DNA from: an uncultured Psychroserpens sp. | GTDB taxonomy: Bacteria > Bacteroidota > Bacteroidia > Flavobacteriales > Flavobacteriaceae | Assembly: GCF_947500255.1 (NCBI RefSeq) | Contig: NZ_CANMRL010000006.1 | Span: forward strand, 212,286 to 276,285 | Reading direction: 5' to 3' | Length of the DNA: 64,000 nt | Shown: piece after piece, positions 9,252-17,816 of the stretch | Layout: the number at the start of each line of letters is the position of its first letter | Numbering within the stretch: the stretch's first letter is position 1 | Position numbers and translations under genes: made by a program | The notes under the pieces: generated by a model | What the model saw: the letters and a program-made list of their open reading frames with translations, nothing else | The model's database searches: none | Told to the model about the DNA's origin: nothing

Positions 9252-10265
9252 ATGAGCAAATCGAAATTAGAATACATTTGGTTAGACGGACATGAACCAA
9301 CACAAAACATGAGAAGTAAGACTAAAGTAGAAGATGACTTTAGCGGAAAACTAGAAGACTGTTCTGTATGGTCTTTTGATGGATCATCAACCGAACAAGC
9401 AGAAGGCGGATCTTCTGATTGTCTTTTAAAACCTGTTGCTATTTACCCTGATCCAACACGAAAGAATGGTTATTTGGTAATGTCTGAAGTATTAAACTCT
9501 GATGGTACACCTCATCCTTCAAATGCTAGAGCCACAATTGATGACAATGACAATGATTTCTGGTTTGGTTTTGAGCAAGAATACTTCTTAATGGATACTA
9601 AAACTGATCTACCTTTAGGTTTTCCAAGAGGTGGATTCCCAGGACCACAAGGAAAGTACTACTGCTCAGTTGGTGGTCGTTATACTTGGGGAAGAGATTT
9701 TGTTGAAGAACATGCAGACCTATGTATTGCTGCTGGATTGAACTTCGAAGGTATTAACCAAGAGGTAGCTCCAGGCCAATGGGAATTTCAATTATTTGCT
9801 AAAGGCGCAAAGAAAGCTGGTGATGAAATTTGGGTAGCCCGCTATTTATTGGATCGTTTAACTGAAAAGTATGGTTACTACATTGAATATCATCCAAAAC
9901 CAATTAAAGGTGATTGGAATGGTTCAGGAATGCATGCTAATTTCTCCAATACAACTTTAAGAACTTGTGGTAGTGAGGACACTTACAGAAAAATCTGTGA
10001 AGCTTTCAGACCAGTTACAGATGAGCACATGGATGTTTATGGTGCCTTTAATGATGAGCGTTTAACAGGCTTACATGAAACTGCCCATGTATCTGATTTT
10101 TCATATGGAATTTCAGATCGAGGAGCTTCTATACGTATTCCTATTATTACTGTTGAAAAAGGCTGGAAAGGTTGGTTAGAAGATCGTCGTCCTGCATCAA
10201 ACGGTGATCCTTATAAAATTGCTGGTCGTATTATTAAAACTGTAAAATCTGCTAATATCAGCTAG
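9252..10265 (+). CDS. Glutamine synthetase, eukaryote-like type II
   Basis: A 337-residue enzyme with the short GSII architecture. The beta-grasp N-terminus (YIWLDGHEPTQNMRSKTK, WSFDGSSTEQAEG) is followed by FGFEQEYFLM, NQEVAPGQWEFQ, GDWNGSGMHANFS and HETAHVSDFSYGISDRGASIRIP, which form the catalytic barrel. All metal and substrate motifs appear present. There is no C-terminal adenylylation Tyr region as in GSI. It sits back to back with GSIII, so the organism carries two non-homologous-type glutamine synthetases at one locus, probably for different nitrogen states. It ends in a strong terminator. Confidence 0.93.
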   Translation: MSKSKLEYIWLDGHEPTQNMRSKTKVEDDFSGKLEDCSVWSFDGSSTEQAEGGSSDCLLKPVAIYPDPTRKNGYLVMSEVLNSDGTPHPSNARATIDDNDNDFWFGFEQEYFLMDTKTDLPLGFPRGGFPGPQGKYYCSVGGRYTWGRDFVEEHADLCIAAGLNFEGINQEVAPGQWEFQLFAKGAKKAGDEIWVARYLLDRLTEKYGYYIEYHPKPIKGDWNGSGMHANFSNTTLRTCGSEDTYRKICEAFRPVTDEHMDVYGAFNDERLTGLHETAHVSDFSYGISDRGASIRIPIITVEKGWKGWLEDRRPASNGDPYKIAGRIIKTVKSANIS

Positions 10266-10289
10266 ATTAATAACTATTTTGTTCATAAA

Positions 10290-10324
10290 AGCGTCTTCTT
10301 TTATTGAGAAGGCGTTTTTTTTAT
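10290..10324 (+). terminator. Terminator after type II glutamine synthetase
   Basis: Arms CGTCTTCT (10292-10299) and AGAAGGCG (10307-10314) pair fully with one G-U, followed by nine T. It overlaps the stop of the convergent antiporter gene. Confidence 0.8.
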
Positions 10325-11268
10325 GCTTGAGATTTAAAAGCCAAAAAGATAAATGTACCATATGCCGCCACCAATAGCAAACCTTTATATCTTGATATTT
10401 GAAATCGCTTCGGAATAAAAATTAATAAAATCAATACTGCAGCGAAAGCGAGCATCCAAAAAATATCATGCTCTAAAATAGAGACATCTGTCACTGGAAT
10501 TGTTTTCACAATAGAAGTTAAGCCAAGCACAGAACCAATATTAAAGATGTTTGAACCGATTAAATTTCCTAAGGACAACGCTTTTTCTTTTTTTACAGCA
10601 GCAATAACAGATGCCGCTAACTCTGGAACACTCGTACCAATTGCTATAACAGTTGCCGCAATTACGGCTTCACTAACTTCTAAAGCTCTCGCTAGATCTT
10701 TTGCTCCATCTACCAACCATTCAGATCCAAAATAGAGAGCAGCTGCTCCAATAAGCAACCACATCGCAATTTTAAAGTTTGAAACTATAGCTAAGTTCTC
10801 ATCAATAGCTTCGGTAGAGGTATCTTTTTTTGCAGATCGTATAAGTACAATTAAAAAAATAATTAATGCTATAAATAGTGTACCACCTTCAATTGGAGAT
10901 AACTGATTGTCATTACTCAAAAAATAATATAATGCTATTGAAAACATCATCATAACTGGCCAGTTAAGCTTATAAAATGACTTGTCTACAGCTATAGAAC
11001 TCACAAGAGCTGTAATTCCTAGAACGAGACCAATGTTAGCAATATTAGAACCAATAACATTATTTATAGCGATTGCTGGAGACTCATTTAATGCCGCATT
11101 TAAACTCACCAATAACTCTGGAGCTGATGTTGCAAAACTCACCACTGTCATTCCAATAACCATTTTTGAAATACTCAATTTAAATGACAATGCGACAGAT
11201 GAGCGCACTAAAAACTCACCTCCTATTACCAATAACATCAATCCTAGAATTATCCAGACTAAGCTCAT
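10321..11268 (-). CDS. Calcium/sodium antiporter (CaCA family, YrbG-like)
   Basis: A 315-residue inner-membrane protein with about ten hydrophobic helices. It carries the two inverted alpha repeats of the CaCA superfamily, PELLVSLNAAL followed by NVIGSNIANIGLVLG, and VPELAASVIAA followed by GNLIGSNIFNIGSVLG. Glu in each repeat and the GSN triplets are the ion-binding residues of the family. It probably exchanges Na+ (or K+) for Ca2+. It is a single-gene unit, convergent with the glutamine synthetase gene and divergent from the BlaI-like regulator. Confidence 0.9.
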   Translation of the reverse strand: MSLVWIILGLMLLVIGGEFLVRSSVALSFKLSISKMVIGMTVVSFATSAPELLVSLNAALNESPAIAINNVIGSNIANIGLVLGITALVSSIAVDKSFYKLNWPVMMMFSIALYYFLSNDNQLSPIEGGTLFIALIIFLIVLIRSAKKDTSTEAIDENLAIVSNFKIAMWLLIGAAALYFGSEWLVDGAKDLARALEVSEAVIAATVIAIGTSVPELAASVIAAVKKEKALSLGNLIGSNIFNIGSVLGLTSIVKTIPVTDVSILEHDIFWMLAFAAVLILLIFIPKRFQISRYKGLLLVAAYGTFIFLAFKSQA

Positions 11269-11355
11269 TCAATTTAAATTTTTGCGAAGATAGCATAATT
11301 TATAGAGTGTCAATTACTTTAATTCATGCTAATTCAATGTAAATAAAACTTAAAT

Positions 11356-11411
11356 TTTAGTTAAATAACTAAATAAATAGTTGTATAACTATAAAAATAG
11401 TTATAGGTTTG
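11356..11411 (+). promoter_or_regulatory. BlaI-type operator array and promoter
   Basis: Five alternating half sites lie at TAGTT 11358, AACTA 11367, TAGTT 11378, AACTA 11387 and TAGTT 11398, with an exact 20-bp period within each type. The leftmost pair lies within a perfect dyad, TTTAGTTAAATAACTAAA (11356-11373). A promoter-like TTG (11381-11383) and TAGGTTTG (11404-11411) with 20-nt spacing lie within the array, so a bound repressor would cover the promoter. The adjacent BlaI/MecI-type gene is the obvious ligand. Confidence 0.65.
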
Positions 11412-11436
11412 TAGAGCAATCAAAAAATCAGTAATC

Positions 11437-11796
11437 GTGCAAAAACTTACAAACAAAGAAGAAGAGATTATGCACATCTTATGGAAGCTTGAAAAAGGCT
11501 TTGTTAAAGATGTACTTGCAGAGATAAACGAAGATAAACCACATTACAATACCTTATCTACCATTATTAGAAACTTGGAAGAAAAAGGCTATGTAAGTTA
11601 TAATGCTTATGGTAAAACACATCAATACTTCCCTATTGTAAGTAAAGAAGCCTATAAAGAACGGTTTATGAATACAGCTATTGAGAATTACTTTAACAAT
11701 TCGTATAAGAACGTTGTGTCATTTTTTGCTAAGGAAGAAAAAATAAGTGTTGATGAACTTAAAGAGATTATCGCTTTAATAGAAAAAAAGAAATAA
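11437..11796 (+). CDS. BlaI/MecI/CopY-family transcriptional repressor
   Basis: A 119-residue winged-helix repressor. It begins at a GTG codon (QKLTNKEEEIMHILWKLEKG) and carries the recognition region HYNTLSTIIRNLEEKGYVSY, typical of the BlaI/MecI family. The C-terminal helices (SFFAKEEKISVDELKEIIALI) would form the dimer interface. In this family cleavage by a membrane M56 metallopeptidase inactivates the repressor. Here such a gene begins 2 bp after the stop codon, so they form an operon. A dense array of inverted half sites lies over its promoter, implying autoregulation. Confidence 0.92.
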   Translation: MQKLTNKEEEIMHILWKLEKGFVKDVLAEINEDKPHYNTLSTIIRNLEEKGYVSYNAYGKTHQYFPIVSKEAYKERFMNTAIENYFNNSYKNVVSFFAKEEKISVDELKEIIALIEKKK

Positions 11797-11798
11797 TT

Positions 11799-14024
11799 AT
11801 GGACTATTTACTTAAAGCATCTGCTGTACTATTAATATTCTATTTATGCTATCAATTGTTTTTGCAACGGGAAACTTTTTTCCAAGCTAATCGTTGGTTT
11901 TTATTATCAGGATTGGTATTTGCAAGTTGTATTCCACTTGTTGTTATTCCTAATTACGTCGAGTACACAGCGACGAATCTTTCAGGTTTTACCTTCGCCA
12001 CAGATACGACTATTCCCGTAGCGGTTAACAATGTTGCAATAGAAACTGAACCATTTGATTACACACAATTGATTATTTGGACCTATCTTATCGGTATTTT
12101 ATTTTTCTTCGGAAAATTAGCTATCGAATTTTTATCGCTCCGAAAAATTCTAAAAACTAGTCAGATACGATTCTCGAGCTCATACAAACTTCTAGAAACG
12201 AAAGCTCAAGTTGCTCCGTTTTCATTTTTTAATCGCATCGTGTATAATCCTAGCCTATTCAAAGACGATGAGCTAGCACATGTGATCAATCATGAAAAAG
12301 TACACACTAAAGAGTTACACTCTATAGATACTATTGTTGCTCAAATCTCATGCATTCTATTTTGGTTTAATCCAATTATTTGGCTCTATAAGAAAGCATT
12401 ACAGCAAAATTTAGAATTTATAGCCGACCAAAAAGCACAATACATATCCGAATGCGATATAAGCTATCAAACAGTTTTATTAAAAGCTAGCGTGAAAAAC
12501 CATCAACTAGCATTTACAAATAATTTTTACACATCATTAATTAAAAAACGAATTGTTATGTTACACAAATCAAAATCAAACAAAATTAACCAACTTAAGT
12601 TCTGTCTGGTACTTCCTTTATTAGCTCTTTTTATGATGAGTTTCAATACAGAAACTATATATATTGAAGTGCCTTCAGAAGAAAAAACTGAAGCCGAATA
12701 TCTCATTCCTCAAACTGGTGATATAGAGATAGTCATCACTAAAGACACGACCGACGAACAATTAAAAAAGCTTAAAGAACGATTAGAAGACAAAGGTATT
12801 ACGTTCACTTACTCTAATCTCAAACGAAATAAAGACGGTCAAATCACTAGTATTAAAACCGATTTTAAAAGTGCAGAACGTTCTTCTAATTACAACATCA
12901 ATGGTGATGATGGGATTAAAGCATTCCGTTTTAAAAGCACTAAAGATTCATTTAATATTGGCTCTTTAGACAAAGGGCAAAATGTATTTGTTTATGAAAC
13001 CAAAGACGGAGAAGTAAAAACACAATCGACTGGTAGTAGTAATGTATATGTTTTTGAAAGTGATGATGAGGATGGACAAAAAAAGACTTCTAAAGTAAGA
13101 ATCAAAACCTCTAGTGGAGACGAACCAATAATTATAGAACAAAAAGCAGGACAAAATTTTTGGGTTAAAGAAAATGGAAAAAAAATAAGGATTAATGCTT
13201 CGGAAAATGGAAAGCGTAATATTTTTATTTCTGAATCAGATGACCCACTATTTATTATAGATGGTAAGGTTGTAGAGAAAGCTGACTTTGAAGATGTCGA
13301 TTCTGAACAAATCCAATCCATAAATGTATTAAAAGGTACAACAGCTGTGCAATCTTATGGTGGCAAAGCTAAGAATGGGGTTGTGGTAATGACCAAAAAA
13401 GGAGGAGCAAATAAATTTGTAGTAAGAGAAGTTGGTAAAAGTAATACTATTGGTACTTACGAATTTATCCAATCTGATGGCGAACAACCACTTATTATTG
13501 TTGATGGGAAAGCTATTACTTCTGGAAAAATAAGTGATATCGACCCTAATGTTATTAATAGTATTGATGTTATAAAAGACAAAAGAGCTGTTAAGGTCTA
13601 TGGAGAAGAAGGAAAGAATGGTGTTGTAGTTATCAATACGAAATCGCCTAAAGTAGTTACTGGATATAGAACTGGAACTGTTGTAAAAGGACATATAAGT
13701 CCTATAGTTGTTGAAACCAAAGGGTCATATGCATATGTTATAGGAGATGATTATAGCACAGCAGAATTCATTATCTCCAAAAACTCTTCTGACGCCTTTT
13801 TAAAACAACAGAAAAATGAATTAAAAAAGCATGGTATAGATGCAAAATTCTCTAAAGTTCGACGTAATAAAGCTGGCGAAATAACCAGTATAAAAATTAC
13901 ACTTAACGACAAGAAAGGTAGTAAATCAACATCGAGTTGGAAAGAAAAAGATCAAGCTATTCCTGATATTGTCATGGGGAAATCTCAGGGGGAAAGTTTA
14001 TTTATAAGAGCCATAGGTAATTAA
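11799..14024 (+). CDS. M56 metallopeptidase sensor with TonB-plug-like repeats
   Basis: A 741-residue protein. Residues 1-285 resemble BlaR1/MecR1-type M56 peptidases, with several membrane helices, the zinc motif HEKVH at 165-169, the downstream EFIAD (206-210), and a last helix around 268-281. The outer part is unlike BlaR1. It holds two copies of a segment (about 310-360 and 645-700, sharing K..SD/TD..LK..K, then R RNK.G.ITSIK). Between them are two TonB-plug-like segments (PLFIIDGK..SINVLKG..GKNGVV-type at 483-533 and 564-613). The plug-like motif is known from TonB receptors and Ig-like carboxypeptidase domains. The ligand is unknown. It probably senses an envelope signal and clears the upstream repressor. 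Confidence 0.85.
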   Translation: MDYLLKASAVLLIFYLCYQLFLQRETFFQANRWFLLSGLVFASCIPLVVIPNYVEYTATNLSGFTFATDTTIPVAVNNVAIETEPFDYTQLIIWTYLIGILFFFGKLAIEFLSLRKILKTSQIRFSSSYKLLETKAQVAPFSFFNRIVYNPSLFKDDELAHVINHEKVHTKELHSIDTIVAQISCILFWFNPIIWLYKKALQQNLEFIADQKAQYISECDISYQTVLLKASVKNHQLAFTNNFYTSLIKKRIVMLHKSKSNKINQLKFCLVLPLLALFMMSFNTETIYIEVPSEEKTEAEYLIPQTGDIEIVITKDTTDEQLKKLKERLEDKGITFTYSNLKRNKDGQITSIKTDFKSAERSSNYNINGDDGIKAFRFKSTKDSFNIGSLDKGQNVFVYETKDGEVKTQSTGSSNVYVFESDDEDGQKKTSKVRIKTSSGDEPIIIEQKAGQNFWVKENGKKIRINASENGKRNIFISESDDPLFIIDGKVVEKADFEDVDSEQIQSINVLKGTTAVQSYGGKAKNGVVVMTKKGGANKFVVREVGKSNTIGTYEFIQSDGEQPLIIVDGKAITSGKISDIDPNVINSIDVIKDKRAVKVYGEEGKNGVVVINTKSPKVVTGYRTGTVVKGHISPIVVETKGSYAYVIGDDYSTAEFIISKNSSDAFLKQQKNELKKHGIDAKFSKVRRNKAGEITSIKITLNDKKGSKSTSSWKEKDQAIPDIVMGKSQGESLFIRAIGN

Positions 14025-14025
14025 A

Positions 14026-14060
14026 AAAAAAGCCCAAACTAAAGTTTGGGCTTTTTTTTA
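14026..14060. terminator. Bidirectional terminator
   Basis: A perfect 10-bp stem (AGCCCAAACT 14031-14040, AGTTTGGGCT 14043-14052) with nine A before and eight T after. It serves both the M56 gene and the convergent endonuclease gene. Confidence 0.85.
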
Positions 14061-16037
14061 TTCTATAATGAGTTTTTTAGTCGTTGTTTTATTTTTTGAG
14101 GCTATTTGAAGTACATATATACCACTTGCTAAATTAAGATTCAATAAGCGATCTTCGTTAAGTACTACTGTTTTAATTTGCCTTCCTTCTATTGAAAATA
14201 CACTTAACACTGCTTCATTTTCTAATCCTTTAATTGAAATAGTCCCTTTACTTGGGTTAGGAAAAATTTTAATTGCATTTTCATCTAACTCTGACACACT
14301 TAATTGTTGATCCCATGTATCACCTACGTTAGTTCCCCAAATATACTCTACTAGATCGGGTTGATCAATAAACGGATTTCGGTTAAATTGCCAATTATAA
14401 ACAATATTATTACGATTCATTTCAAAATCATCTGGAGGATCATTTCTATGCCAATCCAATAGTGTTGCGAGATCACCTAATTCCCCTGGTCCGTTTTCTG
14501 GGAAACCATTAACTACTTGCAAGCCATTATATCTAATTTCCATATACAAAACACTTCTAGCAACATCTCCGTAGAAGCTTCCTTGGGTTGCTACTGGTCC
14601 AGTATATTGGCCATAATGTTGATTTCCTCTTGCGCTATTTTCTGGTCCATCAGCAGCACGAAGTGCATGTGCATCCGAATTTCCATGACGTAGGGAATCA
14701 GCTTTGGTAGTCCAAAACACATCAATCCCATCAGCAATTTCATCTTCTTCAATATCAAAAAAACCGCCTCTAGAACGTGGATACGTATGTTCTCGATTCC
14801 ATTTTCCGTTATTATCAGATCCTGTTTGTAAGTCTAACTTAGCGCGACCTTGCTCTGTATACAATAACCAGACTTGATTACTATTTAGCGGATTTTGATC
14901 GGCATTTACCAATATATCTAGCACATCAGCATAGGTCTGAGCTCTCACCACATTTGGATCAGCTATAATGTCTTGTAAAGCCTGACGTAAATCAGTATCT
15001 GCCAACCCATCTAGTGAATTGTAATAACCAGTAGGTTGTGTGCTTGTTACATTTCCGAAGGTAGGATTTAAAGGTGTTCCAAAATTAGCCATAGTAAAAT
15101 CGTTGTCTACTATACGAATTTCTAGATTACTATTAAGCTCTAAATACTCTGCAGGCAAACTCTCAAATCGAATACGTGTCACTTCATCACCTTCATCATC
15201 CATATCATCAACTAAAGTAATTGTTGTGGATGCCATACTTTGACTTACAGGAATTGAAATCATAGTATTTCCAGTAAAATCAGAGGTATTAAAACCCAAA
15301 TTATCAAGAAGGATATTAAAGTTTAAGGCTTCAGTAACTGGTGTTTCAGTAGTAAATGTAATATCGAAACTATCATCTTCATTGTATTGAGTTTGAGCGA
15401 CACTAATACTAACACCATTGAGTACTACACCGCTTCCATCATTAAGTTGTCTTGGTGTGGGCGTTGTCGCTGTATAAGAAACATTATTGCCCATATCAAC
15501 AAATCGTTGAATTGAATTTGTATTATTTCCAGGCCCTTCATTAATTTGTTGAATACTAGCAAATCTAGGATCCTGATTAAAAATTGCAATCATATCTGCA
15601 TCATCAGCATCTGCTGTTCCATAGATTAATACATCAACCAAATTATCAATGGTTGCAACTGTTTGTTCGGGAAAGTCAGTATCATCTGCCTGATAAATAG
15701 CAACAGCATCAGCACCATTTTGAAATACATTTTCTGAAATGAGCAATTGAGGGACTGGACTTACAGAGTTACTACCAATTAGTAATAATCCATTAATATC
15801 GGTCTCATAGCCATCAAGATCAATGGTAAAGTAGCTGGAATTCATTCCTGAGCTAGAACCATTAAAGAAGACAACAACATAGCCGTCTAATGCAAAGTTT
15901 GGTGTATCACTTAAAAGTTCTAGAAATTCCATATTATCAACTCCAGGAGTGTCACAATCTAATTCGTTAATAACGACTTGTGAAAATGTGAGTTGCATAA
16001 AACATATGGAAATGAAATATAATAGCGGTGTTTTCAT
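14058..16037 (-). CDS. Secreted endonuclease I family protein with T9SS sorting domain
   Basis: A 659-residue multidomain secreted protein. It has a signal peptide (1-19), a lamin-tail-like domain starting VVINELDCDTPG (21 to about 170), and a Calx-beta-like domain (about 205-312). An endonuclease I domain follows (about 335-575, with NREHTYPRSRGGF around His417 and SDAHALRAAD near 455). The last 75 residues (IKIFPNPSKGTISIKG to TTKKLIIE) are a type A T9SS sorting domain. It is expected to be exported and to degrade extracellular DNA, either free or anchored. A terminator is shared with the convergent M56 gene. Confidence 0.88.
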   Translation of the reverse strand: MKTPLLYFISICFMQLTFSQVVINELDCDTPGVDNMEFLELLSDTPNFALDGYVVVFFNGSSSGMNSSYFTIDLDGYETDINGLLLIGSNSVSPVPQLLISENVFQNGADAVAIYQADDTDFPEQTVATIDNLVDVLIYGTADADDADMIAIFNQDPRFASIQQINEGPGNNTNSIQRFVDMGNNVSYTATTPTPRQLNDGSGVVLNGVSISVAQTQYNEDDSFDITFTTETPVTEALNFNILLDNLGFNTSDFTGNTMISIPVSQSMASTTITLVDDMDDEGDEVTRIRFESLPAEYLELNSNLEIRIVDNDFTMANFGTPLNPTFGNVTSTQPTGYYNSLDGLADTDLRQALQDIIADPNVVRAQTYADVLDILVNADQNPLNSNQVWLLYTEQGRAKLDLQTGSDNNGKWNREHTYPRSRGGFFDIEEDEIADGIDVFWTTKADSLRHGNSDAHALRAADGPENSARGNQHYGQYTGPVATQGSFYGDVARSVLYMEIRYNGLQVVNGFPENGPGELGDLATLLDWHRNDPPDDFEMNRNNIVYNWQFNRNPFIDQPDLVEYIWGTNVGDTWDQQLSVSELDENAIKIFPNPSKGTISIKGLENEAVLSVFSIEGRQIKTVVLNEDRLLNLNLASGIYVLQIASKNKTTTKKLIIE

Positions 16038-16662
16038 TGTATGTTTTTTACAAATGTAATCATCTATCGAAGCTATTCTCCATTATCATCTTAATAAATA
16101 ATAAAATTTATGAAAAAGACAGCTTTTTTTCAGCCCATTTGATATTGCTTAAATCTCAAAAATTAAAAACTAAAAAAGATGAAACACCCGTTTTTGGGCA
16201 TTTTTATAATGAAAACCCCCTTGGTTTCAAAAAAAAGCATCAAAACACCCCTTGAATTATTACAAAAAACAACTAAAACAACACTTTTAAATAACAATTT
16301 GAAACTTTACTCAAGAGAGTCACATGATTATTGAAATTAAAATCATCTTTTTAGTTATATTTTTATATTCAATTTCATAGATTTTACTATAAACATTTGG
16401 AAACAAGATTTCCAAAATTATATATTGAAAACTCAATCAAGAAAATGACATAAATATTAACCTTAAAACCAAAACATTATGATGACACTTGCAAAACTAT
16501 TAATCGATATTCTTTTTTCGGTTAACTAAATCCAACCCATGATTGTAAAACTTAGTCTAGAATAGGTTTTACATCATTTTTAAAAAATAAAAAGAAGTTC
16601 TTTGGCAACAATTACAAATCTCTTAAATTTACTTACCGGTTTAATCTTCTAAACCTAAGTAT
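16038..16662. other. Gene-poor AT-rich gap
   Basis: A 625-bp gap. I see two weak candidates on the plus strand: a 51-codon frame at 16179-16334 (MKHPFLGIFIMKTPLVSKK...) and a 16-codon hydrophobic frame beginning at 16480 (MMTLAKLLIDILFSVN). The latter is followed by a hairpin with 8-bp arms TGTAAAAC/GTTTTACA (16544-16573). Neither matches a family I know. No RNA gene was recognised. Confidence 0.3.
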
Positions 16663-16815
16663 ATGAAGCAGAATTTCTTTAAGGGACTTGCCAAACTCAA
16701 CAAATTACTCTTACCTAGTTACTCCAAACAACAGTTAGATCTAAGCAAAGCCACAAAACTCCAATTAGCTATTATTGGCTGGAGAGTTTATGTGACTAAG
16801 CGTGCTTTAGGGTAG
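16663..16815 (+). CDS. Small conserved flavobacterial protein (often labelled SsrA-binding protein)
   Basis: A 50-residue protein reading MKQNFFKGLAKLNKLLLPSY, then SKQQLDLSKATKLQLAIIGW and RVYVTKRALG. This basic, amphipathic small protein is widespread in Flavobacteriaceae and is often labelled SsrA-binding protein. It has none of the SmpB fold or length (about 150 residues), so that label is not supported. The likely role is unknown; it may be membrane-associated. It is preceded by a 600-bp gap and converges on the SRPBCC membrane protein gene. Confidence 0.7.
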   Translation: MKQNFFKGLAKLNKLLLPSYSKQQLDLSKATKLQLAIIGWRVYVTKRALG

Positions 16816-16906
16816 TTCTAATCACAGAAAAAGCCACTAAACCTTCTTTAACATTTAACTACGACGAAGTGTTATAAGTGGCCAATCCTGCGTTTATGAA
16901 CACATG

Positions 16907-17734
16907 CTATTTCTCAATCATATGTTGCCAATTATCTAAAAGTTCTTTGCATACTTTTGTGAATTTGTATTTCATTAAAGGATGTACAAGACTATTTTGT
17001 AATGTTTTTTTATATTCAAACTCAAAAGTCATAACAATTTCAGACTCACTAGACGTTAGTTCATTTACAATCCAAGTTCCTTTTAGAAATTTTAAAGGAT
17101 ATGGATAATCTGGAGCCTTGGTGTTGACCTCAAAAGAATATTGCCTTTCATCTTCCCACAGTGTGCATGTTTCGGTCCAACTATCCTTACCATGTGAGCA
17201 AGATCGAACCATCCCTTTTTTATCTCCTGAAATAATTTTTGAATTATCAATATTTGGAGCCACTTGATGGTAATTACCTACATCTGAAATAATGTCCCAC
17301 ACATGTTGCCTAGTCCCTTTTACTGTTCTACTAAACCTAATGACTTTTAATCCTCGTGTGTGTTCTTCGTCAATTCTAGCTAACCCTCTTACTTGAACAA
17401 ACGCTAACTGTAAAACTACAAACGCAACTATAGCAATAATTACATGTCCTTCTGTAGTAATATCAAAAGGGTTAAATAGTAATAACATCACACTACCAAT
17501 TACCCATAGTAAATCTTGAATAATAATCCATAAAACCGAAAGCGCCCTTTGTTTCTTTACTTCTATCACAAGTGTTAAGGCAAATATGAGAAGTAGAATT
17601 CCTAAAATTAGAAATGTGTTATTTGACGCTATACCAAACAAACGTTCTAAATCATTTTTAAATAGTATGGATATAATACCACAGGTTGAAGAAAATACTG
17701 CGTTAGCGGTTAATGACTTTTGTAATGTATTCAT
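16907..17734 (-). CDS. Membrane protein with C-terminal SRPBCC (polyketide cyclase-like) domain
   Basis: A 275-residue protein with four hydrophobic helices in its first 115 residues (for example NTFLILGILLLIFALTLVIEV, HVIIAIVAFVVLQLAFVQV). A START/SRPBCC-type domain follows from about 130 (VIRFSRTVKGTRQHVWDIISDVGNYHQVAPNI to the last helix FTKVCKELLDNWQHMIEK). Such domains bind hydrophobic ligands. The fusion to four helices is uncommon but seen in Bacteroidota. It is divergent from the AraC-type regulator with 82 bp between them, which suggests that the regulator controls it. Confidence 0.75.
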   Translation of the reverse strand: MNTLQKSLTANAVFSSTCGIISILFKNDLERLFGIASNNTFLILGILLLIFALTLVIEVKKQRALSVLWIIIQDLLWVIGSVMLLLFNPFDITTEGHVIIAIVAFVVLQLAFVQVRGLARIDEEHTRGLKVIRFSRTVKGTRQHVWDIISDVGNYHQVAPNIDNSKIISGDKKGMVRSCSHGKDSWTETCTLWEDERQYSFEVNTKAPDYPYPLKFLKGTWIVNELTSSESEIVMTFEFEYKKTLQNSLVHPLMKYKFTKVCKELLDNWQHMIEK

Positions 17735-17816
17735 TGTATCAATTTATTTTATCCAAAATTATAACAAGGAAATAAGCTTGTATTGATATTTTACGCCATT
17801 TTTTTAACTTTACAAT

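Noticed and set aside
12966..13694. Minus-strand frames inside the M56 gene
   Set aside because: Low-complexity shadows of the repeat domains on the plus strand.
16663..16815. tmRNA-related function for the 50-residue protein
   Set aside because: No SmpB fold, wrong length, and no tmRNA structure was found nearby; the usual database label is not supported.
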